The notes: generated from the letters alone by a model not told the origin. A stretch of DNA of 64,000 bases from Nodularia sp034931045 (GCF_034931045.1 NZ_JAYGHH010000015.1:34326-98325), one strand, 5' to 3'; positions 1 to 8,636 are shown, numbered from the stretch's first letter. Translations and numbers: made by a program.

Positions 1-1
1 T

Positions 2-745
2 ATGGAGCAGTTGAGATTACCGCCGATTTTACGGGAGATTTGCCATCACCACAAAGGGTTGATTTTAGTTACCGGGCCAACTGGTTCTGGTAAATCGACG
101 ACAATGGCGGCGATGATTGACTACATCAATAAAGAGATGGCTAAACATATCATCACCATTGAAGATCCCATTGAATTTGTCCACCAAAGCCGCAAATCTT
201 TAGTCAAGCAACGGGAAGTCGGAATGCACACCCGGAAATTTGACAACGCTTTAAAAGCAGCTTTACGGGAAGATCCAGATTTGATTCTGGTGGGGGAAAT
301 GCGGGATAAAGAAACGGTGAATACTGCCCTAAAAGCGGCTCAAACTGGTCACTTGGTCATGGGAACTCTGCACACTAATAGTGCGGTGAAAACTATTGAA
401 CGGATTCTCAATCTTTACGCAGGTGAAGAACAAGAGGCAATGCGGGTGGCAATTTCTGAGTCTTTAGTGGCAGTGGTGGCTCAAGGTTTATGCCGCACAA
501 CTGATGGTAAGCGGGCAGCTTTTCACGATATCCTGATTAACACTGAGGCTATCAAAGAATGGATCAAGGATGGTAAATATGATGAAATTACCGAGTTGAT
601 GAAGCAAGCCAGTTTTGACGGTATGATTACCATGAATCAATCTTTGCTTAGTCTCTACCACGAAGGCCGGATCACAGAAGAAACGGCGTTGGAAATGTCG
701 CCAACTCCTAACGAAATGGCGCAGTTTCTCCGAGGACGAGTGTAG
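2..745 (+). CDS. pilT: PilT-type twitching motility ATPase, 5'-truncated by the window edge
   Basis: C-terminal ATPase domain of a PilT-family hexameric motor, which powers retraction of type IV pili at the inner membrane. About 247 residues are visible against roughly 360 for the full protein, so the N-terminal PAS-like domain lies outside the window. Visible motifs are Walker A GPTGSGKS (residues 25-32), the Asp box ITIEDPIEF (51-59), Walker B DLILVGE (93-99) and the His box GHLVMGTLHT (116-125). The reading frame is open to the window edge, so base 2 is not a true start. The next gene begins 26 bases downstream on the same strand. pilC does not follow, so this may be a PilT paralogue rather than the pilB-pilT-pilC copy. 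Confidence 0.88.
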   Translation: MEQLRLPPILREICHHHKGLILVTGPTGSGKSTTMAAMIDYINKEMAKHIITIEDPIEFVHQSRKSLVKQREVGMHTRKFDNALKAALREDPDLILVGEMRDKETVNTALKAAQTGHLVMGTLHTNSAVKTIERILNLYAGEEQEAMRVAISESLVAVVAQGLCRTTDGKRAAFHDILINTEAIKEWIKDGKYDEITELMKQASFDGMITMNQSLLSLYHEGRITEETALEMSPTPNEMAQFLRGRV

Positions 746-771
746 CAATTGTATTAAATCCTGTAACTGAA

Positions 772-1530
772 TTGATCACAGATAAACTATCTAAGCCCCA
801 GTTGTTCAAAGGTATTGCCCTTTTTACACCAGGAGGGGATTTAATTTACTGCATCGACCCTAACAAGCAGGGTCGATGGCATTCACATTTGTGTGGTGCT
901 TTGCAGGAAATTTTAGATTTACCAGAACCGCCACACTTTTTAGTCCCTTGTTACACCGCAACTATTGACCACTGGTTAGATCCACAAACCCACCAAGTCC
1001 GAACTTTTGCAGAAGCGTATCCGGCTGTAATTCGGCATCAGGCTGTACTTAATGCCATTTTTGGGACGCAGTTAGTTTGGCAAACAGCACCTTGGCAAGA
1101 AGGTTTGTGCGATCGCATGGTATTAAGTACTTATCGCTCGACTTTTCCCCAACTTTGGGAAGACCATGATTTAATTGTGGATTTGGACTGTTCACAATCT
1201 AAACCAACTTATTATCCAGCTGTGATAGCTCAGGAAAAGTTACAGTTACAAGCAGAGTGTTATGTTTTACGGCTGTTTGTGGCTGGACATAGTGCAAACA
1301 CTGAACGTATTCTCAAGAGTCTCCATGAACTTTTAGAGCGATCGCTGGGGTATCCTTACACCATGAAGGTGATTGATGTGTTAACGAATCCTGAACAGGC
1401 GGAAATTGACCAAGTTTCGGCGACTCCAACTCTGGTTAAGGTTTGGCCGCAACCGATTCGGCGGATTGTTGGGGATATTGATAATGTCGATAAACTTTTA
1501 CAGATGTTGGGCGCTAAGGAAAAAATTTAA
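772..1530 (+). CDS. KaiB-fold domain protein with an extra N-terminal domain
   Basis: A 252-residue protein in two parts. Residues about 163-247 match the KaiB thioredoxin-like fold: YVLRLFVAG, then KVIDVLTNPEQAE, then the ATPTL motif and IRRIVGD, in the order and spacing of the clock protein KaiB. Residues 1-155 form a domain I do not recognise, rich in His, Trp and Pro. A free KaiB is only about 100 residues, so this is a KaiB-like paralogue and not the core clock subunit. The start is TTG at 772; no ATG or GTG lies in frame between this and the pilT stop, though ATT at 748 is possible. The 26-base spacing to pilT suggests co-transcription. Its role is unknown; interaction with clock or pilus proteins is only a guess. 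Confidence 0.8.
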   Translation: MITDKLSKPQLFKGIALFTPGGDLIYCIDPNKQGRWHSHLCGALQEILDLPEPPHFLVPCYTATIDHWLDPQTHQVRTFAEAYPAVIRHQAVLNAIFGTQLVWQTAPWQEGLCDRMVLSTYRSTFPQLWEDHDLIVDLDCSQSKPTYYPAVIAQEKLQLQAECYVLRLFVAGHSANTERILKSLHELLERSLGYPYTMKVIDVLTNPEQAEIDQVSATPTLVKVWPQPIRRIVGDIDNVDKLLQMLGAKEKI

Positions 1531-1668
1531 TCTTTCTGTTGAAGGATGTTCTAAATACTGTAATTGATTTAGTTATAGAGGGTGGGTGATGTTATGAATG
1601 ATATCAAGTTTGTTTAATTAGTGACTATCCCGCAAGCACCAGACAGATAATTTCTAGGACATTAATTG

Positions 1669-3066
1669 ATGCCACAAACTCTAGATTTGTGTCAAGTTAA
1701 TCGGGGTCAGGTTGTTTCGGTTCGCGGTAGTGTTATTGATGTGCGATTTTCTCAACAGCTTCCTGATGTTTATAGTCAGTTGATAGCGGGGGAAAATGAG
1801 AGTGTGGTGATGGAGGTGATGACTCATCTCGATGCTGAGACGGTACGCGGAATTGCTTTGACACCAACATCAGGTTTGGCGCGTGGTTCTGTGGTAATTA
1901 ATACAGGACATCCCCTACAAGTTCCGGTGGGGAAACGACTGCTAGGGAGAATGTTTAACGTGTTTGGGGAGACAATTGATCGTAAAGCAGAAATATCTGG
2001 GGGAGAATGGCGATCGCTTCATCAGCCACCAGTACCCCTAATTCAGCAGTCCACAAGTTCAGAAATTCTGGAAACTGGCATTAAAGCTATTGATATTCTC
2101 GCACCTTTAGAACGGGGTGGTAAAGCAGGTTTATTTGGTGGTGCGGGTGTGGGTAAAACTGTATTAATTACGGAGATGATTCACAACATAGTCAGTGAGT
2201 ATCAGGGAATTAGTCTGTTTTGTGGAATTGGTGAACGTAGTCGGGAAGCTGAGGAACTATACCGTGAAATGCAAGATGCGGGAGTGTTAGAAAACACCAT
2301 CATGATTTTTGGTCAGATGAATGAACCACCGGGTGCGAGGTTCCGGGTGGGACAAGCAGCTTTAACAATGGCTGAATATTTCCGCGATGATGTCAAACAA
2401 GATGTGTTGTTATTAATTGATAATATCTTTCGGTTTATCCAAGCTGGACAAGAAGTTTCTGGGTTAATGGGGCGACTTCCTTCCCGTGTTGGTTATCAAC
2501 CCACTCTAGAAACAGAACTGGCTGAATTAGAGGAACGCATTGCTAATACCACAACTGGCGCGATTACCTCTGTACAAGCTGTATATGTTCCCGCCGATGA
2601 TTTTACTGACCCAGCCGCAGTTCACACCTTTGGTCATTTATCAGCATCAATTGTCTTGTCTCGTAAACGTGCTAGTGAAGGGTTTTATCCAGCCGTTGAC
2701 CCGTTACAGTCCAATTCTAAAATGTTGACACCGCTAGTAGTGGGAAAACATCACTACCAAATCGCCCAAGCTGTGAGACAAACCTTAGCAAACTACGAAG
2801 ACCTTAAAGATATTATCGCCATTTTGGGCATAGAAGAAATTTCAGCCAGCGATCGCCAAACAGTCACCCGCGCCAGAAGACTAGAGCGATTTTTAACCCA
2901 GCCATTTTTTACTACAGAACAATTTACCGGAAAACCAGGCAAATTAGTGAGTTTAGCCGATGCACTTTCCGGATGCGATCGCATTCTCAACGATGAATTT
3001 TCCGATTATCCAGAGCGATCGCTTTATATGATTGGTACAGTTGATGAAATAATTCGTAATTCGTAA
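1669..3066 (+). CDS. atpD: N-type ATPase F1 subunit beta
   Basis: Catalytic beta subunit of a rotary ATPase, about 465 residues. Walker A GGAGVGKT lies at residues 157-164, followed by GERSREAEELYREM and Walker B DVLLLIDN. The usual DELSEED segment reads EEISASD here. ATG at 1669 (MPQTLDLCQV) is preferred over the TTG at 1666. It is the first gene of an operon in the order beta, epsilon, Q, R, a, c, b, alpha, gamma, which is the N-ATPase order and unlike standard cyanobacterial F-ATPase operons, where beta and epsilon are separate from the rest. The last codons and the TAA stop (3064-3066) lie inside a heptamer repeat array. Confidence 0.95.
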   Translation: MPQTLDLCQVNRGQVVSVRGSVIDVRFSQQLPDVYSQLIAGENESVVMEVMTHLDAETVRGIALTPTSGLARGSVVINTGHPLQVPVGKRLLGRMFNVFGETIDRKAEISGGEWRSLHQPPVPLIQQSTSSEILETGIKAIDILAPLERGGKAGLFGGAGVGKTVLITEMIHNIVSEYQGISLFCGIGERSREAEELYREMQDAGVLENTIMIFGQMNEPPGARFRVGQAALTMAEYFRDDVKQDVLLLIDNIFRFIQAGQEVSGLMGRLPSRVGYQPTLETELAELEERIANTTTGAITSVQAVYVPADDFTDPAAVHTFGHLSASIVLSRKRASEGFYPAVDPLQSNSKMLTPLVVGKHHYQIAQAVRQTLANYEDLKDIIAILGIEEISASDRQTVTRARRLERFLTQPFFTTEQFTGKPGKLVSLADALSGCDRILNDEFSDYPERSLYMIGTVDEIIRNS

Positions 3067-3084
3067 TTCGTAATTCGTAATTCG
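3051..3084 (+). repeat. STRR heptamer array (AATTCGT)n
   Basis: Four full copies plus a partial copy of the heptamer AATTCGT, a short tandemly repeated repetitive sequence typical of heterocystous cyanobacteria. The array covers the last codons and the stop codon of the ATPase beta gene and ends 11 bases before the epsilon start. Confidence 0.9.
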
Positions 3085-3095
3085 GAGAATTTACT

Positions 3096-3500
3096 ATGAA
3101 ATTAAAAGTTTTATTGCCTACACAAATTTTGTTAGAAGAAACAGCTAATAAAATCAATGCCGAAGCTGAAAATGGTGCTTTTGGTATATTACCAAATCAT
3201 ATAGACTTTGTAACTGCACTCGTCCCCGGAATTTTATCATTTGATTCACAACAAGGAGAAGAAATATTTCTCGCTGTTGATCAAGGCATTTTAGTTAAAT
3301 GTGGTGCAGAGGTTCTTGTCTCAACTAGAAATGCCATTCGGGGTAATAACTTAGAAACATTACAGCAAACAGTAGAAGCACAGTTTAAAACATTAAATGA
3401 AAAAGAAAAAATGGCTCGATCTGCTGCCGCTAAATTAGAAATCGGTTTTATTCGAAGTCTTATAGAAACGGGAGGTGCCAGTAGTGAAACCCCCACATAA
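3096..3500 (+). CDS. atpC: N-type ATPase F1 subunit epsilon
   Basis: Central-stalk epsilon subunit, 134 residues, the usual length. The N-terminal beta-sandwich is recognisable from MKLKVLLPTQILLEE, the segment GAFGILPNHIDFVTALVPG and VDQGILVKCGAEVLVST; a short helical C-terminal part follows. It starts with ATG 29 bases after the beta stop, directly downstream of the STRR array, and its end overlaps the putative GTG start of atpQ by 26 bases. The sequence is clearly of the N-ATPase type by context. Whether its C-terminus inhibits ATP hydrolysis cannot be read from the sequence. Confidence 0.93.
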   Translation: MKLKVLLPTQILLEETANKINAEAENGAFGILPNHIDFVTALVPGILSFDSQQGEEIFLAVDQGILVKCGAEVLVSTRNAIRGNNLETLQQTVEAQFKTLNEKEKMARSAAAKLEIGFIRSLIETGGASSETPT

Positions 3501-3901
3501 TTCATCACCAAAAAAACGCCAACAATCAGAGACAGACTTTCAAAAGCATATTAGAACTAAATCAGCCCGGAAACTGCGATCGCGACGGCAAAAAGACCGA
3601 AGTATTTGGTTTAACTTAGGCGTAATTGGTCTTGTAGGGTGGTCTATAACTATTCCGACCTTANNNNNNNNNNNNNNNNNNNNNNNNNNNNNNNNNNNNN
3701 NNNNNNNNNNNNNNNNNNNNNNNNNNNNNNNNNNNNNNNNNNNNNNNNNNNNNNNNNNTAATTGGTATCGCTATAGGCATTTGGATTGATACAAGATGGC
3801 CTAGTCAATACTCCTGGACATTAATGATGTTATTTATTGGTCTTACTCTTGGCTGTTTCAACGCTTGGTTCTGGGTACAACAAGAAAGCCGAAATGAATA
3901 A
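3475..3901 (+). CDS. atpQ: N-type ATPase accessory subunit AtpQ (AtpI-like), broken by an assembly gap
   Basis: Small membrane protein of the AtpI/AtpQ family that accompanies N-ATPases. The start is GTG 3475 or GTG 3484. The N-terminal part is basic and ends VIGLVGWSITIPTL just before the N run at 3664-3758. After the gap the other half reads IGIAIGIWIDTRWP, then MMLFIGLTLGCFNAW, and stops with TAA at 3899-3901. The two halves are in different frames only because of the placeholder Ns. If the Ns and a duplicated TA at the join are removed, one continuous frame of about 109 residues appears that reads through a normal two-helix AtpQ protein. Confidence 0.82.
3664..3758. other. Assembly gap (95 N)
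   Basis: Run of N inside atpQ. The flanks end in TTA and begin with TA, and the protein family pattern allows no missing residues, so the gap probably reflects two contig ends that overlap by two bases. Confidence 0.95.
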
Positions 3902-3997
3902 AATTTTAGCAAAATAATAACATCATATACATAAATATATTGTCGGTGTTTATCAGTAGTTTGAATTCCAAATTAATTACTTCACTTGAAAGTGAGC

Positions 3998-4288
3998 ATG
4001 AACAACATTATATATTTGTTAATTGCTTTGCCATTAGGATTTACATTGGGAGTTTTCTACTTTATTAACCTGTGGTTAACAGTACGACAAATACCGACAA
4101 CTCAATGGCCATTTCGCTTAATTGTGGGTAGCTTTGTTGGTCGTACCAGTATCACAATACTTGGATTATATTTAATTATGGATGGAAACTGGAAACGAAT
4201 GCTAATTAGTCTTTTGGGATTTGTAATAGCACGGAGTATTTTAATCAATTACTGGCAACCAAAACAGGAATACAACGATGGAAATTAG
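3998..4288 (+). CDS. atpR: N-type ATPase subunit AtpR
   Basis: Small integral membrane protein of 96 residues with about three hydrophobic segments, in the AtpR position between atpQ and atpB. In N-ATPases AtpR is thought to assist assembly of the c-ring or a subunit; that comes from family knowledge. Intramembrane Arg residues such as those in FRLIVGSFVGRTSI are visible. ATG at 3998 (MNNIIYLL) is chosen over in-frame TTG 3986 and GTG 3992. The stop overlaps the atpB start by 11 bases, suggesting translational coupling. Confidence 0.85.
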   Translation: MNNIIYLLIALPLGFTLGVFYFINLWLTVRQIPTTQWPFRLIVGSFVGRTSITILGLYLIMDGNWKRMLISLLGFVIARSILINYWQPKQEYNDGN

Positions 4289-4964
4289 TCCTGATAATAT
4301 AATTTTTTGGCAGTGGGGATTTATCAAGCTAAATGCCACTATTGTATATACTTGGCTAATAATATTTCTCTTAGTTCTGGTTTCTTGGCTGATAACACGT
4401 AACCTAAAAGTAAAACCGCAAATTTCCCGTTGGCAAAACATCCTAGAAATCATTATAGATACCATTAACCAGCAAATTCGGGAAGTTAGTCAACAGGAAC
4501 CAAGTCAATATTTACCTTTTGTCGGAACTTTATTTTTGTTTATAGTTGTCGCTAATATGTTAACAATTTTCCCTGGCTATCAACCACCGACAGGTTCCCT
4601 TTCTACTACAGCTGCTTTAGCTTTGTGTGTCTTTGTTGCAGTGCCGTTATTCGGCATTTTGAATCGAGGTTTATTAGGTTATTTAAGAAATTACATTCAG
4701 CCTACACCCTTAATGTTGCCTTTCAATATTATTAGTGAATTTTCCCGGACTCTGGCTTTAGCAGTGCGCTTGTTTGGCAATATTATGAGTGGTTCTATGC
4801 TAGTGGCTATTTTGGTATCTCTTGTCCCTTTGTTTTTTCCGATTTTGATTAGATTATTGGGGCTTTTAATTGGGATTATTCAAGCATATATTTTTGCAAT
4901 TTTGGCAATGGTTTATATTGCTTCTGCTACTCGCGTTTATCGGCGAACAGAGGTGGGAGATTAG
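4278..4964 (+). CDS. atpB: N-type ATPase Fo subunit a
   Basis: Stator channel subunit a, 228 residues, with five or so hydrophobic segments. The essential arginine that faces the c-ring is in LAVRLFGNIMSGSM, at about residue 164. The segment FVGTLFLFIVVANML and the C-terminal helix IIQAYIFAILAMVYI are also typical. Its ATG overlaps atpR by 11 bases. Subunit a forms the ion half-channels with subunit c. Confidence 0.94.
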   Translation: MEISPDNIIFWQWGFIKLNATIVYTWLIIFLLVLVSWLITRNLKVKPQISRWQNILEIIIDTINQQIREVSQQEPSQYLPFVGTLFLFIVVANMLTIFPGYQPPTGSLSTTAALALCVFVAVPLFGILNRGLLGYLRNYIQPTPLMLPFNIISEFSRTLALAVRLFGNIMSGSMLVAILVSLVPLFFPILIRLLGLLIGIIQAYIFAILAMVYIASATRVYRRTEVGD

Positions 4965-5025
4965 GAGTTTCACGCAGAGGCGCTGAGAGAGTAAGAGTTG
5001 AATTCAGAAGTAATTATGAAGACAG

Positions 5026-5298
5026 ATGAATATAGATAATATTGGTTTGATTGGTATGGTTTCGATTATTATTGCTGGTTTGACGATAGCGATTGGTTCT
5101 ATTGGCCCAGCAATTGCGGAAGGTTGGGCGGTGGCGAGGGCTTTGGGCGCAATGGCACAACAACCAGACCAAGCTAATACTATCACTCGCACTTTATTTG
5201 TGGGTTTGGCAATTATTGAATCTACGGCTATTTATTGTTTTGTGGTATCGATGATTTTGATTTTTGCTAACCCTTTTTGGGACTATTTTACTAGTTAA
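5026..5298 (+). CDS. atpE: N-type ATPase Fo subunit c
   Basis: Rotor-ring subunit c, 90 residues, a two-helix hairpin with the polar loop ARALGAMAQQPDQ. The ion site carries E65 followed by S66, T67 and Y70 (motif ESTAIY), as in Na+-binding c subunits such as that of Ilyobacter tartaricus, plus a second acid, E32, in GPAIAEGWA where Ilyobacter has Gln. Two carboxylates per hairpin are a known N-ATPase trait. Family knowledge is split: many N-ATPases are predicted to use Na+, while the Burkholderia pseudomallei N-ATPase ring was reported as proton specific. Coupling ion here is therefore open. Confidence 0.94.
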   Translation: MNIDNIGLIGMVSIIIAGLTIAIGSIGPAIAEGWAVARALGAMAQQPDQANTITRTLFVGLAIIESTAIYCFVVSMILIFANPFWDYFTS

Positions 5299-5381
5299 TA
5301 GTCAAAATAATTTAAAATTCAAAATTATTTCTCTTTTATTTTACATTTTGAATTCAAAAAAGTTCAAGGAAAAAACTATCT

Positions 5382-6146
5382 ATGCTGATTGATTGGTTTA
5401 CAGTCATCGCTCAAATTCTTAACTTCCTAATTCTGGTTTTTCTGTTGTGGAAGTTTTTGTATAAACCCATAACTAAAACTATGCAAGAACGCCAGCGCAG
5501 AATTACAAATCGTTGGGAAGAGGCGCAAGTAAAACAAGAGGAAGCAGCACAAGAAGCAGAATTATATCGTCAAAAGCAACAAGAATTAGACCAGAAACGC
5601 ACAACATTAATAAATGAAGCCAAAACCCAAGCCGCAGAGAAACGAAAACAACTAATCAATCAAGCCCGCCAAGAAGTTGAGTCAATGCAGACAGGATGGC
5701 GCGAAGCAATTCAACGAGAAGAAGATGAATTTTTAACGACTTTACGCCAACGGGTACAAGAACAAACTTATGCAATTACTCGCCGGATTTTACAGGATTT
5801 AGCAGACGCTAATTTAGAACAAAAGACAATAAAAGTATTTCTAAATCGTCTGCAAACATTAGATGAAATACAACGCCAAGAAATCACACAGCAATCAGCC
5901 AAAGAAATTATTATTTATAGCAGTTTTGATATACCCCAATCCCAGCGTCAAGAAATTATTAATATTTTACAGTCCCAGCGAATAATTAACGGCAAGAATA
6001 TTAAATTTACAACCTCTCCAGATTTAATTTGTGGGATAAAACTACAAATATCTAACTATCAAATTTCCTGGACATTCGACGACTATCTGCAAACTTTATC
6101 AGAACAATTTTCCACAATCATCCAACAAAGCACAAATAAACCTTAA
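5382..6146 (+). CDS. atpF: N-type ATPase subunit b with delta-like C-terminal domain
   Basis: Peripheral-stalk subunit b, 254 residues, much longer than the usual 160-180. One N-terminal membrane helix (about residues 5-27) is followed by a long charged coiled coil rich in Gln, Glu, Arg and Ala (about 30-150). The last 100 residues resemble the C-terminal part of the delta (OSCP) subunit: a segment like IIIYSSFDIPQSQRQEI, then FTTSPDLICGIKLQI and a final helix LQTLSEQF. There is no separate atpH in the operon, which fits delta being carried on b. The fold assignment is by eye. Confidence 0.88.
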   Translation: MLIDWFTVIAQILNFLILVFLLWKFLYKPITKTMQERQRRITNRWEEAQVKQEEAAQEAELYRQKQQELDQKRTTLINEAKTQAAEKRKQLINQARQEVESMQTGWREAIQREEDEFLTTLRQRVQEQTYAITRRILQDLADANLEQKTIKVFLNRLQTLDEIQRQEITQQSAKEIIIYSSFDIPQSQRQEIINILQSQRIINGKNIKFTTSPDLICGIKLQISNYQISWTFDDYLQTLSEQFSTIIQQSTNKP

Positions 6147-6187
6147 TTCTCCCCTGTTCTCTCTGCGCCTCTGCGCGAAACAAACTC

Positions 6188-7744
6188 ATGAACAAAAATC
6201 ATCCTCTACAAACCCTCCTAAATAACACCTTTACCACCTTTGAACAAATCTTAAATAACCATCAACCCCAAATCCAAACTCGTGAAATTGGCATAATTAA
6301 ATCCTTAACTCAAGGAATTGCCAATATCTCAGGTTTACCCAACGTCAAAGCCGATGAAATCTTGCATTTTTCCGGTGATGTATTAGGAATTGCCTTTAAT
6401 TTAGATCCCAACGAAATTGGGGTAATCTTATTAGGTAATAGCCAACATTTAGCAGCTGGACAAGAAGTACAACGCACAGAGAGAGTTTTGGATGTACCCG
6501 TAGGCGAAGCATTGTTAGGACGTGTACTAAATGTAACTGGCAATCCTCTGGATAATCAAGGAGCAATTCAGGTAACAGAACGCCGTCCAGTAGAACGACA
6601 AGCCGCCGCTATCATGGATCGCGCCCCCGTAATAATACCCTTGCAGACAGGTATAAAAGTTGTTGATGCTTTGATTCCTATTGGTAGGGGACAACGAGAA
6701 TTAATTGTAGGCGATCGCCAAATTGGTAAAACTGCGATCGCCACCGATACTATAATTAATCAAAAGCACCAAAATGTCTTATGTATTTACTGCGCCATTG
6801 GTAAACCCGCCTCAGCAGTGGCCAAAGTAATCGCTGACTTGCGTCAATATAACGCAATGGACTACAGCATTGTAGTAGTAGCATTTGGGGAAGACCCACC
6901 AGGATTGCAATATATCACCCCCTATGCAGCCACAACCATTGCTGAGTATTTTATGGAACAAGGGCGTGATGTCTTAATTGTCTACGATGATTTAACTCGT
7001 CACGCTTGGGCTTATCGGGAACTTTCCCTGTTACTGCGTCGCCCTCCTGGAAGAGAAGCATATCCAGGTGATATTTTTTACATTCATTCCCGATTATTAG
7101 AACGTGCTACCCACCTGCGCCCAGAACTTGGGGGTGGTTCACTCACCGCATTACCAATTGTGGAAACCCAAGCGCAAGATATTTCCGCGTATATCCCCAC
7201 TAATTTAATTTCTATTACCGATGGACAGATTTATTTATCTCCCGACTTATTTCAAAAAGGTGTATTACCTGCGGTAGATGTAGGTAAATCAGTCTCAAGA
7301 GTGGGAGGAAAGACCCAATTACCAGCTTATAGCGCTGTCGCTGGAGATTTACGGCTGTCTTACTCGCAATTTCAGGAAGTAGAAGTTTTTGCTCGTTTTG
7401 GTACTCAGCTAGATGAAGAAACCCGCCAAACCTTAGAACGGGGGCGACGTGTGCGAGAGATATTAAAGCAACCCCAATACCAAACCTTACCAGTAGCAGA
7501 ACAGATTGCTGTGTTGTTAGCTGTGACTGAAGGTATTTTTGACCACATTCCCCTAGATAAAATAGAGGAAGGGGCTAAAGCTGTGCGCCAACAAGTTACA
7601 GAACAATTATCGCAGGTGAGCGAGCGTATTCAAGCCGGTGAAAAGCTGAGTGATGAAGATAGGAATGCTTTGTTAAGTGTAGCCGCAGGAGCAATGGCAT
7701 TCTTGAAACCCCAGCCAGAGGAATCAGAAAATGCCCACCATTGA
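6188..7744 (+). CDS. atpA: N-type ATPase F1 subunit alpha
   Basis: Non-catalytic alpha subunit, 518 residues, close to the family length. The nucleotide-binding P-loop GDRQIGKT is at residues 175-182. The segment VVVAFGEDPPGLQYITPYA and the conserved RPPGREAYPGDIF are also present. Just upstream lies the dispersed CGCAGAG-type repeat (about 6155-6180). The 3' end overlaps the gamma start by 14 bases, indicating coupled translation. Confidence 0.95.
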   Translation: MNKNHPLQTLLNNTFTTFEQILNNHQPQIQTREIGIIKSLTQGIANISGLPNVKADEILHFSGDVLGIAFNLDPNEIGVILLGNSQHLAAGQEVQRTERVLDVPVGEALLGRVLNVTGNPLDNQGAIQVTERRPVERQAAAIMDRAPVIIPLQTGIKVVDALIPIGRGQRELIVGDRQIGKTAIATDTIINQKHQNVLCIYCAIGKPASAVAKVIADLRQYNAMDYSIVVVAFGEDPPGLQYITPYAATTIAEYFMEQGRDVLIVYDDLTRHAWAYRELSLLLRRPPGREAYPGDIFYIHSRLLERATHLRPELGGGSLTALPIVETQAQDISAYIPTNLISITDGQIYLSPDLFQKGVLPAVDVGKSVSRVGGKTQLPAYSAVAGDLRLSYSQFQEVEVFARFGTQLDEETRQTLERGRRVREILKQPQYQTLPVAEQIAVLLAVTEGIFDHIPLDKIEEGAKAVRQQVTEQLSQVSERIQAGEKLSDEDRNALLSVAAGAMAFLKPQPEESENAHH

Positions 7745-8636
7745 GTCATTAAGAGCCAAAATTGGCAGTATTCAAGATTTGCAGTCTGTAGTCAAAACCA
7801 TGAAAGCCCTCGCTGCTGTCAGCATTCGACAATATCAAACAGCAGTAGAATCCTTAGCCGACTATAACCGCACCATTGAAATGGGACTACAAATTGTCCT
7901 CAGACAGCGATATTTTTCTGAAAAACGAGGTCTTGTAGCATCTGCAACAGACAGCAAATCATCTCATAATTCTTTAGGCATAATTATATTTGGCTCAGAC
8001 CAAGGCTTATGCGGTCAATTTAATGAACAAATAGTATCTTATGCCGTGCAGAAACTTAACAAATTAGAGCCAAAATATATTAGAATTGCCGCAGTTGGGG
8101 CGCGGTTAATTTTGCCCTTAGAAGCATCAAGAAGAACCATTACCAAGCAATATTCTGTTCCCAATTCCGTCACCGAAATCACTGCAATGGTACAGGAAAT
8201 GTTGCTAAATATCGAACAATGGCAAACACAGCAACAAATCGAGCAGGTTATCTTATTTTATAACAAATCCCTGGCTGGTGTATCCTATCACTCTACAAAT
8301 TTACGCCTTTTACCAGTTGATCCCAATTGGTTACATTTTTTAGAAAAAAAGCCTTGGACTACATCAGTATTACCAACTTTTACAATGAATGAAAATCAAT
8401 TATTTTCCGCATTAATTCGCCAATATCTATTTATATCTTTATACCGAGCTTTTGCCGAGTCTTTAGCCAGTGAAAACGCCAGTCGCCTTTCTTCAATGCA
8501 AGCTGCGGAAAAAAATATCGCAGAACGCTTATCAGACCTCAACGCTGATTATCGCCGCCAACGCCAAAGTTCTATTACCGCAGAACTCCTCGATATAGTC
8601 TCTGGCTTTGAAGCCTTGACCCAACCACAGCGTTAA
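7731..8636 (+). CDS. atpG: N-type ATPase F1 subunit gamma
   Basis: Central shaft subunit gamma, 301 residues. The N-terminal helix contains the usual KTMKALAAVSIRQYQ pattern, the middle has GIIIFGSDQGLCGQFNEQI, and the C-terminal helix has SENASRLSSMQAAEKNIAE. It is the last gene of the operon; about 140 untranslated bases separate it from the cytochrome c6 gene. The cyanobacteria-specific redox-regulatory insertion typical of housekeeping gamma is not obvious. Confidence 0.93.
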   Translation: MPTIESLRAKIGSIQDLQSVVKTMKALAAVSIRQYQTAVESLADYNRTIEMGLQIVLRQRYFSEKRGLVASATDSKSSHNSLGIIIFGSDQGLCGQFNEQIVSYAVQKLNKLEPKYIRIAAVGARLILPLEASRRTITKQYSVPNSVTEITAMVQEMLLNIEQWQTQQQIEQVILFYNKSLAGVSYHSTNLRLLPVDPNWLHFLEKKPWTTSVLPTFTMNENQLFSALIRQYLFISLYRAFAESLASENASRLSSMQAAEKNIAERLSDLNADYRRQRQSSITAELLDIVSGFEALTQPQR

